From Actinomadura rupiterrae (GTDB lineage Bacteria; Actinomycetota; Actinomycetes; Streptosporangiales; Streptosporangiaceae), in assembly GCF_024172125.1 (NCBI RefSeq), contig NZ_JAMZEA010000005.1, forward strand, positions 1 to 64,000: a stretch of 64,000 bases of DNA, in the 5' to 3' direction. The notes under the pieces were generated by a model. That model was given only the letters and a program-made list of their open reading frames with translations. It was not told where the DNA came from and did no database searches. Shown here piece after piece: positions 7,870 to 17,297 of this stretch; positions within the stretch are counted from its first letter, which is position 1; each line of letters begins with the position of its first letter. The translations under genes and the position numbers were made by a program.

Positions 7870-8589
7870 GCGTTCCTTTCTGAATCGAGCGCCCTTTACG
7901 GTAGCGGACTTTCGCACCTCATCGCTCAACTCACGAACGCGTCCAACAAGCGTTTTCCCGATCGGGGCCCCAACCTCCTCCGGAACGGCTTGCCCGGCGC
8001 GCGCCTGAACGCCGTCCGGCGCTCTGACGGGCCGCTTGAACGGCGGAGGGACGCGAGTCACAGAGACGTCCCATTGCCGGCGCCGTCGGAGAGGGAACGG
8101 ACGCAGCGATGGGAGAACGCGCGGGGTCCGTGTTTTGTGCCCTGCTCTCCCTCGGCAGGGACTCCGATACGGCAGCTCGGGGGGAGGGAGAGACGCGGGA
8201 CTACGGCGTCCACGAGATGGCTCCGGGCCGGGAGGACGGACTTGATGGGCTCGCCGCCCCAGGCTGGGCCGGGCCCGGGTTCGGATCCGGACCCAGGTTC
8301 GGATTCGGATCCGGACGCAGGCTTCGGGCAATGGCCCCGAGCTTCGGGCTCTGGGCGCGAGCTTCGGGCTCTGGGCGCGAGCTTCGGGGGGCGCTGAGCG
8401 CGAAGCGCGGGGCATTGGCGCGAGAACTTGGCGCGAGCCGCGAACTTGGCGCGACGTCCGAAGTCCGAGGTGCGGGGTTGAGGTGGGAGTGCGGGCCGCT
8501 GGTCCGGCGTCGTCCGTTGGGCGGGCCGTCCCACGCGCTGATTGAAGCCCCTCACGTCTGGCGTGGCGGGCTGGGCAGGAGCGCATCGG
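7870..8589. other. Gene-free region upstream of the lsr2 pair, with short repeats
   Basis: It contains the lsr2 promoter region (TACCGT near 7897-7902 on the minus strand is a possible -10). Local tandem words follow: TTCGGATCCGGACCCAGG-type repeats around 8279-8325 and a 20-bp unit (GCTTCGGGCTCTGGGCGCGA) repeated about 2.5 times around 8341-8395. No credible gene on either strand. Confidence 0.5.
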
Positions 8590-8744
8590 TCACTGCTGCG
8601 ATGCCTGGGCAATCGGCGCGGCCGTGCTGCTTGCGCAGGTGCACGAGAGCGCGACCCGGGCGGCGAGGCCATCGGCGACTTCCAGCTCGTCCAGATGAAG
8701 TCAGCGGAGATGCCCCCCGACGTTGCTGCTTGGCGAAGGGGCAA
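8590..8744 (-). pseudogene. Frameshifted RiPP precursor-like peptide (thiopeptide/lanthipeptide type)
   Basis: From 8700 the minus strand reads LHLDELEVADGLAARVAL then SCTCASSTAAPIAQASQQ and a TGA at 8590. The acidic DELEVAD leader end and the Ser/Cys/Thr core resemble thiazolyl-peptide and related actinobacterial RiPP precursors. No start codon exists in this frame, because TGA directly precedes it. The adjacent frame upstream reads LPLRQAATSGGISADF from a TTG at 8744, and one extra base at TTC/CAT (~8696) would join the two into ADFHLDELEV. No modification genes (YcaO, LanB) are nearby. Best read as an orphan, frameshifted remnant. Confidence 0.35.
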
Positions 8745-9274
8745 TGACCCGCGGCAATGCTGCTTTGCCGGGGGGTGCGGTGCCCGGCGCAGTGGCCGGA
8801 ATCCTGGGCTCAGCTCGCCTCGGCAGCCGAGGTCTGGAGATTGGTGCGAACGAGGCGGTCGGCTCGGGCCAGCGAGAAGGCCAGGGGATCTCAGGTGGGT
8901 GAGAACGCGGAAGAGCCAGGCACGCGAGACAGGGGCCCAGCCAGGCCAGATGCCACGAAGACCCGATCGCGCGAGAAGGCGGGGAGATTCAGGCGGGCAG
9001 GAGGGCAGGGAAGCCCAGGCCCGGGCAGGAGCGCGGGGTGACACGGGCCAGGGCAGGAGAGCAGTGAGGCCCACGCCCGGACAGCAGGGCGGGGAGGCCC
9101 AGGCCGTCAAGAAGGCAGGGCGGTCAAGCGGGTCAGGAGACACCCCGGACGGACGAGATGGCCGGGAACCTACAGGAGGTTCCGGAGCCTCGGGCGGGCG
9201 AGGGCACAGGGCAGGGTCGGCGCGCAGGCGGAGAGTTGCAGTTGGTGGGTAGGCGAGGCCTGGGTGGGCGTGAC
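8745..9274. other. Gene-free region
   Basis: Composition-biased sequence (GGGCAGGAG, CCCAGGC words) without a supported gene on either strand. Confidence 0.4.
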
Positions 9275-9359
9275 TGGACGAAGGGCCTGGATGGACGAAG
9301 GGTGTCGGTGGACGAAGGGCGCGGGTTGACGAAGGGCCTGAGTGGACGAAGGGCGCGGG
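9275..9359. repeat. 17-bp tandem repeat, 5 copies
   Basis: Unit TGGACGAAGGGCSYGGR begins at 9275, 9292, 9309, 9326 and 9343. TGGACGAAGGG is invariant except for one T. The array lies just downstream of the stop of the minus-strand membrane protein gene. Confidence 0.9.
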
Positions 9360-9367
9360 AGGGTGGG

Positions 9368-10381
9368 TTAGGAGGTGGGGTGGGGTGGGCCGGTGGAGAG
9401 TTCTTGGCCGGTGTCTACGGCGGAGGCTATGCGGGCTCTGAGGACGGCTTCGGCTCGGCGGGCGTCGGATTCGAGGCGTTCTATGACGTCGACGGCGAGG
9501 GTGTCGCGGACGGTGCCGGCGAGGAGGTCGCGGTAGCGGGCGTTCTGGTCGGGGAGGACGCGGAGGACGCGCCACTCGTGGTAGGCCTCGTCGGCGGCCT
9601 GGGCGGAGCGGGCGTAGGACTCCAGGGCCTCGATGCGGTCGGTGATCGAGCGGACGGAGAGGTCGAGGGCGCGGCGCTGGGGTTCGAGGAGGGCGCGGAC
9701 GGGGGCGGAGAGGCGGTCGGGCTGCTGGGCGCGGCGTTCGCGGCGGAGGCGGGTGTGCTCGGCCAAAGCGGACGCGATGGCCCATTCCTGGCGGGGCAGT
9801 TCGGCGGTGTTGTCGATGGCGTCCAGGAGTCCGGCGGCCTGGGACCGGGAGTTCAGGACGGTGTCGATGGCGCGCTGCGCGCGGACGAGGAGCCGGGCGG
9901 CGGGACGGTCGAAGTCGGCGGGCAGCAGGTAGCGGCCGTGGAGCTCGCGGGCGACGCGGGCGGGCGCGGGTTCGCGGAGGTGGCGGAGGGCGCCGACCGT
10001 CCAGCCGGCGAATCCGGCGGTGGCGAGCGCGGCGGCGACCTCGGGCTGGCCGGCCAGCAGGAGCGACACCTGGACGACCGGGACGGCGAGCATCGCGAGG
10101 ACGGCGCCGCGTCCCCACCGCAGGGCGCCGCTGAGCAGGTCGTCGTCGTCCAGGGAGGCGAGGAAGAACAGCCGGATCCAGCCGCCGGGCAGGACGCCGT
10201 AGAAGAACGCGAACACCGGGATCCAGATCAGCCGCGCGGCGATCGTGGCGGGGCTCAGCCGGGGGGCCGGCGGCGGGGGCAGGCTCGCGGCCACGAGGTG
10301 TTCCGGTGCGGCGGCGAGCAGCGCGCGTTCGGCCGCCGGGAGGGAGGGGTCGATGACGGGCCGGGGGCGGTCGTCGGGCAT
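9368..10381 (-). CDS. Hypothetical two-segment membrane protein
   Basis: 337 residues from ATG 10381 (GGGAG five bases upstream). Two hydrophobic segments are clear: one around LIWIPVFAFFYGVL and one around GAVLAMLAVPVVQVSLLLAG plus the following Ala-rich stretch. The C-terminal ~200 residues are soluble, rich in Arg/Ala/Leu and probably helical (RDLLAGTVRDTLAVDVIERL). I recognise no catalytic motif. It stands 125 bp downstream of the ArsR-type regulator on the same strand and may be co-transcribed with it. Confidence 0.75.
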   Translation of the reverse strand: MPDDRPRPVIDPSLPAAERALLAAAPEHLVAASLPPPPAPRLSPATIAARLIWIPVFAFFYGVLPGGWIRLFFLASLDDDDLLSGALRWGRGAVLAMLAVPVVQVSLLLAGQPEVAAALATAGFAGWTVGALRHLREPAPARVARELHGRYLLPADFDRPAARLLVRAQRAIDTVLNSRSQAAGLLDAIDNTAELPRQEWAIASALAEHTRLRRERRAQQPDRLSAPVRALLEPQRRALDLSVRSITDRIEALESYARSAQAADEAYHEWRVLRVLPDQNARYRDLLAGTVRDTLAVDVIERLESDARRAEAVLRARIASAVDTGQELSTGPPHPTS

Positions 10382-10506
10382 GGCAACTCCCACCGCTTCG
10401 AGGCAGGTGCGTCCGGTGGCCCTTCCGTGCCTATCACGGGTCGTGCGGGCGCTTCCAGCGCGCATTGGATTCCTCGCAACATCCGCACATCCCGTCCCGT
10501 CCGTCC

Positions 10507-11481
10507 CTAGGAGGGGTGTAGGAGGCGGTCACCGAGAGGGGTGCGGGCGTAGAGGACGGAGCGTCCTGCACGGGAACGGGTCACCAGGCCCGCATCGCGT
10601 AGGACGGCTAGGTGTTGGGATACCGCGCCGGGGGTGACGCCTAGGCGGCGTGCCAGGTCTGTGGTTGAGGTAGGTCCGTCCAGGCATGCCAACAGGGTCG
10701 CTTTAGGACGTCCTATGAGATCGGTCAGAACGCCAGGACGCGTCGGAGGCGCGGTTTCCCACACGGTCGCTATGCCCCGCGCCGGATACGACACGACCGG
10801 CGGTTCGTCCACGTTCAGCGGCAGGCCGGGCGTGCGGAGGAACACGGCGGGCATCAGGACGAGGCCGCGGCCGGTGATCGGGATGCGCAGTTCGGTGTGC
10901 GGATAGCTGAGGTCGAGGCGCAGCATCCCGTCCCGCCAGCGGATCGTCGGGTGCAGGTCGGCGAACAGCAGCCGGGCGCCGCCGCGGGCGAGCCGCTGCG
11001 CGCGGTAGAGGAGGTCCGCTTCGAGGACGCCCCGGATCCGCGGCCATTGCGCGGCCAGAACGGCGTCCCAGTAGGCGGCGAGCAGTTCGGCGAGGCGGTC
11101 GCGGAGCCGCGCGGGGCGGTCGAGCTCCTCGGCGAGGACGGCGGGTGTCGGACGTCCCTGGAGCGCGACGCGGATGTCGGAGGCGACCTTGTCCGGCGGG
11201 ACGCGGCGGACGCGGTCGAGCTCGGCGGCGAAATCGGGCAGCGGGTCGTCCGGGCGGGCGGTGAGGAAGTCGGGGACGGCCCGGTGCGTGCCGACCAGCG
11301 CCAGCAGCAGCCGGATGTCCAGGTCGCCGAGCGCGCCGGCCGCCGAGCGCAGCCAGGGCAGTTGCAGCACGTAGTAGTGCGGGAGCAGCCAGACGCGGAG
11401 CGACAGCGCGGTCTCGGCGAGCGGGGAGATGACGAAGCGGGTGTCGGCGAGGTCCTCGACGTCCAGGCGCAGTTCGATCAT
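10507..11481 (-). CDS. ArsR-type winged-helix transcriptional regulator with N-terminal DUF5937-like domain
   Basis: 324 residues from ATG 11481. The C-terminal ~75 residues are a winged helix (KATLLACLDGPTSTTDLARR then LGVTPGAVSQHLAVLRDAG), the usual ArsR/SmtB recognition fold. The long N-terminal domain (LAETALSLRVWLLPHYY, LLLALVG) resembles the DUF5937 module often fused to such regulators. No ArsR metal-binding Cys pair is visible, so the ligand is probably not a metal. It is divergent from the EamA transporter at 11537, with a dyad overlapping its own start, which suggests autoregulation and control of the transporter. Confidence 0.85.
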   Translation of the reverse strand: MIELRLDVEDLADTRFVISPLAETALSLRVWLLPHYYVLQLPWLRSAAGALGDLDIRLLLALVGTHRAVPDFLTARPDDPLPDFAAELDRVRRVPPDKVASDIRVALQGRPTPAVLAEELDRPARLRDRLAELLAAYWDAVLAAQWPRIRGVLEADLLYRAQRLARGGARLLFADLHPTIRWRDGMLRLDLSYPHTELRIPITGRGLVLMPAVFLRTPGLPLNVDEPPVVSYPARGIATVWETAPPTRPGVLTDLIGRPKATLLACLDGPTSTTDLARRLGVTPGAVSQHLAVLRDAGLVTRSRAGRSVLYARTPLGDRLLHPS

Positions 11482-11497
11482 TTAGGCCAAGTCTAAA
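11481..11497. promoter_or_regulatory. TTTAG-N7-CTAAA dyad between regulator and transporter
   Basis: A 17-bp inverted repeat abuts the start codon of the ArsR-type gene and lies 40 bp before the EamA start. On the minus strand TAGACT sits where a -10 would for a leaderless transcript beginning at the ATG. Its place between divergent genes makes it the likely operator. Confidence 0.45.
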
Positions 11498-11536
11498 AGC
11501 CTGCCCGGATCGGGGCGTCCGCGCTGAGGTGAGGCC

Positions 11537-12925
11537 ATGACCACAGCGCTGGCAGTGATTTTCGCCGGGGTGCTCCACGCGACGTGGAACGCGATCGCCA
11601 AGGGCGGCTCGGACCGCTGGGCCTCCTTCGCCCTCATCGGGATGGGGCAGGCCGTCCTGATCGTCCCTTTGCTGGCCTTTATGCCCGTCCCGGCGGCGGC
11701 GTCCTGGCCATGGCTGCTCGGATCGGTCGCGCTGCACCTGGTCTACATGGGGCTGCTGCTCACGTCGTACCAGCTGGGCGATTTCAGCCAGGTGTACCCG
11801 CTGGCGCGGGGCAGCGCGCCGCTGATCGTCGCGGTGGTGGCGGCGACGGTCCTCGGCGAGCGCCTCTCCCCTCTTCAGTTCGCCGGGGTCGCGGCGATCT
11901 GCGGCGGCCTGGGCGTCCTGGCGTTCGCAAAACCCAAGGACGCCGCCGCCGGGTCAGCTTTGGGCCCGGCTCGCCCAGCGCCGGCAGGTACAGCAACAGC
12001 ACTCGCCACTCCCACCCCCGCCGTGGACGGCACACTCCGAGGAAACGCCGGGCCCTGCGCAGAGATCCGGCTCGGCGCGGACGGCGGTCCCGGCACGGAC
12101 ATCGGGCTCGGCGCGGATGGCGCGCCCGGCGCAGAAGTCAGGCCCGGCGCAGAAGTCAGGCCCGGCGCAGAAGTCAGGCCCGGCGCAGATGGCGCGCTCA
12201 GCGCAAGCGGTGCGCCCGGCAAGGATGTCGGAGCCAGTGCAGACGTCCAGCTCGGCGCAAGTATCGGACTCAGCACAGACGGTGGGCTTGGCGCAGCGGT
12301 CGGGCCCTGCGCGGACGTCGGGCCCGGCGCAAGTGGTGCGCCCGGTGCAGATGGCGCGGCAGGTTCGTCTGGGCGCGTTCAGCATCCTGTGGAAGAGGCG
12401 CACCGTCCGGTCGAAGACGCGACGTCGGGCCAAGATGCGCAGCGCACTTCGGAGGACGCGGAGCCAGGCGCGGACGAAACCCGGAAGGCAGGGGCTCGGG
12501 GGCCGCGGGCGGTGGTGGCGGCGTTGGCGACGGGGGTTTCGATCGCGACGTACACGGTGTTGGACGGGATCGGGGTGCGGGCCGCGCATGGCGCGTCCGG
12601 ATACTCGTCCTGGTTGTTCGCTTTGGAGGCACCGATCACGGTCGCGATCGTTCTGGCACTGCGCGGGCGGCGCGCTTTGTCGGGGTTGTCCGTCCGGACG
12701 TGGGCGATGGGCCTCACGGGAGGCGTCCTGGCGATGGCGGGGTACGGGATCGTCCTGTGGGCGCAGACGCGCGGCGCCTTGGCGGCCGTGGCGGCGCTGC
12801 GCGAAACCGGGGTCATCGCGGGCGCGGTGATCGGCGCGGTGTTCTTCGCCGAGCGAATGGGCGGACGCCGCATCGCCGCCGCATGCGTGGTCGCACTCGG
12901 TGTCGTCCTCATCACCGGGACGTGA
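11537..12925 (+). CDS. EamA/DMT family transporter with a large collagen-like insertion
   Basis: 462 residues from ATG 11537. The N-terminal EamA repeat (residues ~1-130: VIFAGVLHATWNAIAKGG, QVYPLARGSAPLIVAVVAA, GGLGVLAFAKP) and the C-terminal repeat (from ~320: VVAALATGVSIATYTVLDG, ALRETGVIAGAVIGAVFFAE) are both intact. Between them lie ~185 residues of Gly/Ala/Pro/Asp-rich sequence with GADGAPGAEVRPG repeats. Typical relatives have ~280 residues. The tract sits in the loop joining the two halves, so transport may survive. It is probably a drug/metabolite exporter controlled by the divergent ArsR-type gene; the substrate is unknown. Confidence 0.85.
   Translation: MTTALAVIFAGVLHATWNAIAKGGSDRWASFALIGMGQAVLIVPLLAFMPVPAAASWPWLLGSVALHLVYMGLLLTSYQLGDFSQVYPLARGSAPLIVAVVAATVLGERLSPLQFAGVAAICGGLGVLAFAKPKDAAAGSALGPARPAPAGTATALATPTPAVDGTLRGNAGPCAEIRLGADGGPGTDIGLGADGAPGAEVRPGAEVRPGAEVRPGADGALSASGAPGKDVGASADVQLGASIGLSTDGGLGAAVGPCADVGPGASGAPGADGAAGSSGRVQHPVEEAHRPVEDATSGQDAQRTSEDAEPGADETRKAGARGPRAVVAALATGVSIATYTVLDGIGVRAAHGASGYSSWLFALEAPITVAIVLALRGRRALSGLSVRTWAMGLTGGVLAMAGYGIVLWAQTRGALAAVAALRETGVIAGAVIGAVFFAERMGGRRIAAACVVALGVVLITGT
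12124..12190. repeat. 18-bp in-frame tandem repeat inside the EamA gene
   Basis: Unit GCCCGGCGCAGAAGTCAG occurs in perfect copies at 12124, 12142 and 12160, with a partial copy at 12178. In frame it encodes PGAEVR. Perfect identity points to recent expansion. Confidence 0.95.
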
Positions 12926-13221
12926 GCGGGGCCGAGGTCATGGGTCGTGGCCACCAACAGAGCTTGAGCAAAGGACAAGCGAAGGCCGTCACCATCGACG
13001 CGGCTTAGGCAGATCACAAGCCGGGGCGGCATCGTCACCGCAGCTAGCGCTGAGCAGAAGCCAAGGGCCGTCACCCCTTACCGAGCTTGAGCAGGGCCGT
13101 CCTCATCGCCGGAATTTGGCAGCTCAGAGGACGGGGCGTGCTGGTCTCAGGGGCGTGCACGGGTCAGAGATCGCGGGCAGAGCGTCACGTTCAGGGCGTG
13201 GGTGCGGGCGGGGCGTCCTGC
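12926..13221. other. Gene-free convergent intergenic region
   Basis: About 300 bases between the convergent EamA and FAD genes. Degenerate direct repeats are present (GAGCTTGAGCA at two places, GGGCCGTCACC/GAGGCCGTCACC). No strong hairpin or gene is seen. Confidence 0.4.
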
Positions 13222-16037
13222 TCAGGTCGCGGGAAGGTCGTGGCCGAGGGCTTTGCGGACGGCGGAGGCGACGGCTTCCGGGGCGGGGTTCTGAAGGATG
13301 GCGGCGATGTGGGCGTCAGGCCGGACGACCCACAACTCGCCAGGGCGCAGGTCGGGCAGCGCTTCCTGGACCGCCGCCGGGGCTGGGCAACTGACCGGGG
13401 CGGACGTCGCCTTCTCAGCCGCGGCGAGGAGTTCGCGATGCGGCAGGGACGGGTCGGCCAGCAAGGTGATTCCGTCCCGCAGCAGGGCGCGCAGTCGCAC
13501 GGTCCGTCCCGCTGCGGGAGCCTGGTCGTCTCCGTGGGACGAACCGTCCAACTGCGGCTCAGAGGTTGCGCCCTGTTCGGATGGAATGCGGAACGGGACG
13601 TCCGGAACGATGACGCCGGGCGCGACGGGCGAGGAAGTTCCTCTGGGCGGACGTCCTACGCACGGGCGGGACGGTTCGGGGACGGTCAGAGGCGACCGGT
13701 CGTACCAGTACGGCTCGGCGAAGCGTCCGGAATCGATGTCTCCGGCCTTCACAGCGCCGGCGGAAGCGCGTTCAAGCACGTCGCGGCGGTGTGCACGTTC
13801 AGCTTCGGTGGACGGGGCGAGAAAGCGCATGGTCGCCGTCGTAACGTCCAGGTTCTCCAAGGCGGCGGCCCGGCGCTCGATGTCATAGGTGTCGAGCAGA
13901 GCAAGCGGAGACCAACCGCGCGACACGAACGCGATCTTCCAGGCAGCGTTCTCGGCGTCCGGAACCCCGGAATTGAGGCCGCGCGCGCCGAAGGGGGCGT
14001 ACACGTGCGCGGCGTCCCCGGCGAGGAGCACGCGTCCGACCGCCATCCGGGACGCGACGCGCGCGTGGAACCGGTATTCGGTCACCCACAGCACCTCGTA
14101 CGGTCTGTCCCCGAGAACCTGGCGGATGCGGGCGTCGAGACGTCCCTCCGCGCGTTCGGCATCGAGGTCGAATTCGGGCGGCACCTGCCAGTCGATCCGG
14201 TACACCGAATCCGGGCAGGGATGGATGAGCACCTGCCGACCCGGGTTCCACGGCGGATCGAAGTGGAAGTGCCGCTCGGTCTCGCGACCGGGCCAGTCCG
14301 TCCGAACGTCGACGATCAGGAAACGATCACCGCCGCTCTCCCCCGGGAAATCGACGCCCAAAGCATCACGCAGCGCAACCGAACGTCCACCTGAACAAAC
14401 GACCACAAACGATCCCCGCACGAACGCGCCGGACGCGCCGGACGCGCCGGTGGTGCATCGGGCGGTGACCCCGGTGGCGTCCTGCTCCAGGTCCGTGACG
14501 TCGTGGTCCCAGCGGATGGTGATCAGGGGGTCGGCGTCGGCGAGTTCTTGAAGGATCTCTTCGGTGCGGCTCTGCGAGATGTTGACGAAGGGCGGTAGCG
14601 GGCCGGCGGCGTCGAACCGCCACGAGGTCAGCTCCTTGCCCCGATGGAAGATGCGGCCGGTCGTCCAGGTCAGGCCCTCGTCGGCGATCGAGCCCGCGCC
14701 GACCGAGGCCCAGATGTCCAGCACGTCCCGTTGCTGGCATATCGAACGCGACCCGATCGCCGTCCGCCGAGAACGCCGCTCCAGCACGACCACCGCAGAC
14801 CCCAACGAGCAAGCAACAACGCCGCCGTCAGCCCGACCGGCCCCGCCCCAACAACCACCACCGGCGCAACCCCAACCCCAGCAGCAGCCCCAAGCGCAGG
14901 GCCAGGCCCCGGCCCGGGACCAGGCGCGGGCGGAGAACCGGCCGCAGAACCAAGCGTGGGCCCAGCCCCAGGGGTGGCTGCAGAACCAGGCACGGGCGCA
15001 GCCCCAGGCACGGGCGCAGCTGTGGGCGCAGAGCCAGGCGCGGACGCGGACCCAAGTCCAGGCGCGTCCGCGGATGCAGGTCCAGGCCCGGGTGTAGGCG
15101 CGGGCTCATACCCAGGCGCAGGCGTGGGCGCAGTACCAGGCCCAGGCCAAAGCGCGGACACGGACGCAGGTCCAGCCCCATGCCCACGCGTGGGCGCGAA
15201 ACCGGGCCCAGTCACAAACACGGGCGCAAGGCCAGGCGCGGGCCCAGTCCCAGGCTCAGACGCGGGCACAGGCACAACCCCAGGACCAGGCGTGGGCGCA
15301 CGAGCAGACATGAGCGCAGGCGCAGACCCAGGCACGGGCGCAGGTGTGGGCGCGGACAAGGGCGCCGCCCCAGGCACGGGCGCAGAGCCAAGCCCGGGCG
15401 TGAGCGCAGAGCCAGGTCCAGGCGCGGGCCTAGACGCATAGCCCCGCGCGGGCTTAGCCGCAGGCGTGTGCGCGGGCCCAGTCCCAGCCGCAGGCGCAGC
15501 AGTGGGCCCAGCCGCGGGCGCAGGCCCAGGCCCAGGCGCAGGTGTGGGCGCGGCCGCAGGCGCAGGTATGGGCGCAGCCACAGGCGCAGGTATGGGCGCA
15601 GGCGCAGGTATGGGCGCAGACATGGACGCGGGCGCGGGGCCAGGCGCGGGCCCGGCGCCAGGCGCGGCCCCGGGGCCAGGCGCGGGCCCGGGGCCGGGCA
15701 GAAGCCCAGACGCAGGCGGGGGACCGGGCGCAGGCCAAAGCGCGCGTCCAACCCCAGGCGTGAGTGCAGACGCGGGCCTAACCCCAGGCGGGGGCGCAGA
15801 AGCACACAAGGGTGCAGGCCCGGGCGCGGACGCGAGGTCGGGCGCAGGGCCAGGCACAAGGCAGGGCGCAAGGCCGGGCGCAGGGCCAGGTACAAGGACG
15901 GGCGCAGGGCCAGGTACAAGGACGGGCGCAGGGCCAGGTGCAAGGACGGGCGCAGGGGCAGGCGCAAGGACGGGAGTAGGGGTGGGTGTGGGGGCTGGGG
16001 CGGGTGTTGGGGGTCGGGTGTTCTGGGGGTGTGTCAT
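13222..16037 (-). pseudogene. FAD-dependent aromatic monooxygenase (PheA/TfdB type), frameshifted, with a Pro-Ala N-terminal extension
   Basis: The FAD-binding start (VVVVGAGPVGLTAALLLARWG) and the remainder (SAVVVLERRS, ICQQRDVLDIW, GDAAHVYAPFGARGLNSG, thioredoxin-like C-terminus) are in different frames. They join if the C-run at 14800-14803 had one more base, giving ARWGSAVVVLERR. The rest (527 codons) is intact, so this is either a recent mutation or a read error. Upstream of the FAD motif the same frame is open for ~390 residues of Pro/Ala/Gly-rich repeats back to ATG 16037, 5 bp after the MBL stop, so it is probably translated by coupling. Such flavoproteins hydroxylate phenolic or polyketide substrates. 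Confidence 0.75.
15891..15965. repeat. 24-bp tandem repeat inside the Pro-Ala extension
   Basis: Unit ACAAGGACGGGCGCAGGGCC plus AGGT recurs about three times between 15891 and 15965, with related 18- to 24-bp words throughout 14850-16037. On the minus strand it encodes PAPVLVPG-type repeats. Confidence 0.8.
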
Positions 16038-16042
16038 GGGGG

Positions 16043-17002
16043 TCAGGGTTGGAGGGTGGACCAGACTTCGCGGTCGCGTTCGGGGGTCCAGATTCGGGGG
16101 CGTTCTATGCCTTCCAGTTCGTCCCAGAGGCGGGAGACGTCGAAGGGGAGGCAGTGCTCGAAGATGGGCCAGCCGCCGTAGGACGGTTCGAGTGCCGCGT
16201 GCACGGCGGTGAAGGCTTCGCGGAGCGTTCCGCCGCGTTTGCGGACGTCCCGGACCTCGCGGAGCATCGTCTCCAGGAAGTCGCGGGTCTGGCCGATCGC
16301 GGCGCGCACCGCTTCGCGGCCGTGCGCGACCTCGCCGCGTCCGCCGATCAGGGTATCCGCGCCGAACGAGGCGACGCGGTCGAGGGTCGGGCCGGCCCAG
16401 TCGCGGTGGAAGGCGTCGCCGGTGTAGAGCGATGCCTGCGTCTCGACCAGGTCGCCCGCGAACAGGATGCGGTGGCGCGGCAGCCAGGCGACGATGTCGC
16501 CCTCGGTGTGGCCGCGTCCGCAGTGCCGGAGCACCAGCGGGCCCCGGTCCCCGCCGAGGTCGATGGACATGTCGTCGCTGAAGGTGGCGGTGGGCCAGGT
16601 CAGGCCGGGGATGCTCGCCGGGTCCTTGAAGAGCCGGGGCATCCGGCCGAACTCCGACTCCCAGTCCTGCTTGCCGCGCTCGGCGATCAGCTCCCTGGTC
16701 TTGTCGTGCGCGATGACCGAAGTTGTTCCGAAAGCGCTCGCGCCGAGCGTTCGAACAGCGTGATAGTGCGAGAGCACCAGGTGCCTGATCGGTTTGTCGG
16801 TGTGCGCTCGAAGGATCATCAGCCAGTCACGGGCGGCCGCCGGGGTGGCCAGGGCCTCGAAGCAGACCACGAAGTCCTCGCCCTCGACCGCGCCCACGTT
16901 GGGGTCCCCTTCGGCGGTCAGGGCGTAGACACCGTCCGCGAGGATCTCCAGGGTCTGGGTCTTGGCGGACATGTCGGCGGACGACGCGAACGGCTTGGGC
17001 AT
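16043..17002 (-). CDS. MBL-fold metallo-hydrolase
   Basis: 319 residues from ATG 17002 (GAGGGG five bases upstream). A metallo-beta-lactamase fold is shown by LVLSHYHAVRTLGASAF (first metal motif, HxHxxR rather than HxHxDH), GHTEGDIVAWLP, ILFAGDLVETQ and a C-terminal HC pair. This variant, with SHYHAVR, forms a recognisable subfamily of secondary-metabolism and unassigned hydrolases. It lies 5 bp upstream of the Pro-Ala extended FAD monooxygenase, so the two are probably one transcription unit. The substrate is unknown. Confidence 0.85.
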   Translation of the reverse strand: MPKPFASSADMSAKTQTLEILADGVYALTAEGDPNVGAVEGEDFVVCFEALATPAAARDWLMILRAHTDKPIRHLVLSHYHAVRTLGASAFGTTSVIAHDKTRELIAERGKQDWESEFGRMPRLFKDPASIPGLTWPTATFSDDMSIDLGGDRGPLVLRHCGRGHTEGDIVAWLPRHRILFAGDLVETQASLYTGDAFHRDWAGPTLDRVASFGADTLIGGRGEVAHGREAVRAAIGQTRDFLETMLREVRDVRKRGGTLREAFTAVHAALEPSYGGWPIFEHCLPFDVSRLWDELEGIERPRIWTPERDREVWSTLQP

Positions 17003-17297
17003 CGTTGCCCCTCGCTCTCTCTGGGCGCTCGGGAGGACGCGCCCGGTGGGACGCGGCGGGGGGACCGTCGCCACCGGGGCGAAGGTTTCATTCCACGACC
17101 GGACGAGCGGTAACCACCGAACCCGCGCCCGGCACGCGGCGGCTTGGACGAGGATGAGAAGCGGTCCCGGGCCCGGAAACGGGATGCCCGTGGCGCCGAC
17201 ACCCCCTCGGGCCTGGGAGGGTAGGGAAGATCAGGTTCGGGGAAAGTATCGGGAACGCTGCGCGCGCGTGGGCGGGCGCGCGCTGAAGGAGGCATGG

